Part shown: in pieces, positions 25,034-25,125 of the stretch
Layout: each line of letters opens with the position of its first letter
Position numbering within the stretch: the first letter of the stretch is position 1
Source: Polyangiaceae bacterium
Lineage (GTDB): Bacteria > Myxococcota > Polyangia > Polyangiales > Polyangiaceae
Reading direction: 5' to 3'
Length of the DNA: 25,125 nucleotides
Assembly: GCA_025936205.1 (NCBI GenBank)
Contig: JAICTU010000063.1
Location: 1-25,125, forward strand
Translations under genes and position numbers: made by a program
Notes under the pieces: model-generated
Databases searched by the model: none
Seen by the model: only the letters and a program-made list of their open reading frames with translations
Told to the model about the DNA's origin: nothing

Positions 25034-25125
25034 ATGAGATTATTGGTCCTTGGTTGCCTCGCTCTGGGCTGCGCTGCCCATCCCGCAGCGCCCTTCGACA
25101 CCCTCAAGAACTCGGGCGCCACCAT
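25034..25125 (+). CDS. Start of a predicted lipoprotein, cut by the window end
   Basis: ATG 25034 opens MRLLVLGCLALGCAAHPAAP and continues for 30 codons to the end of the window. A positively charged start, a hydrophobic stretch and LALGC with Cys13 make a textbook lipoprotein signal. It lies on the same strand 63 bases after the M30-like protease gene. The remainder is not seen, so no function can be given. Confidence 0.65.
   Translation, partial: MRLLVLGCLALGCAAHPAAPFDTLKNSGAT

Overview
The window is strongly GC-rich, with C or G in most third codon positions, and has no tRNA, rRNA, CRISPR array or insertion sequence that I can see. The protein set suggests a predatory or soil Myxococcota (Polyangia-like) chromosome: many secreted lipoproteins, a transmembrane FGE-like/PATAN fusion, an EAL-HDOD protein, a response regulator with an unfamiliar helical output half, an S9 prolyl oligopeptidase and an M30-like metalloprotease. 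That assignment is an inference from gene content and composition, with no marker gene to prove it. The region is densely coded: twenty genes, and every gap between them is shorter than 300 bases.

Layout. Positions 10-3211 hold a medium-chain-type acyl-CoA dehydrogenase, a membrane-anchored OmpA/MotB-like protein, and a convergent glutaryl-CoA dehydrogenase-like gene. Positions 3212-3465 hold no confident gene but may contain a decayed or very small one. Positions 3466-11348 are one long minus-strand run. In transcription order it is glpA, glpB, acnA and then the HTH-PATAN-TM-FGE-like fusion. The glpA and glpB genes overlap by 4 bases, and acnA starts 25 bases after glpB with a (GA)8 tract next to its ribosome binding site. 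Positions 11537-14947 (plus) hold a conserved-looking Cys-motif protein and a lipoprotein prolyl oligopeptidase. Positions 14934-16833 are a lipid region: a CDP-alcohol phosphatidyltransferase (minus), then a membrane-anchored unknown and pgpA (plus). Positions 16850-18422 (minus) hold a PepSY-like lipoprotein behind a lipoprotein of the M28 fold that has lost most of its metal ligands. An orphan purE (plus) follows at 18495-18992. Positions 19005-22158 (minus) hold PAP2 phosphatase, a coupled outer-membrane-barrel candidate, and an EAL-HDOD protein. Positions 22287-25125 (plus) hold a response regulator, an M30-like protease lipoprotein and the start of another lipoprotein cut off by the window end.

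How they work together. The acyl-CoA dehydrogenases, GlpAB and aconitase fit a heterotroph degrading fatty acids, glutaryl-CoA/amino acids and glycerol 3-phosphate into the TCA cycle. PgpA, the CDP-alcohol transferase and PAP2 concern phospholipid synthesis or turnover. The lipoprotein peptidases and peptidase-like proteins act outside the inner membrane.

I did not find a clear new multi-gene system such as a defence island. The best leads are: the probable pseudo-peptidase of the M28 fold; the 15-bp tandem repeat inserted between the catalytic Asp and His of the prolyl oligopeptidase; the (GA)8 tract at the acnA ribosome binding site; and the transmembrane HTH-PATAN-FGE-like protein, which has a direct repeat upstream.
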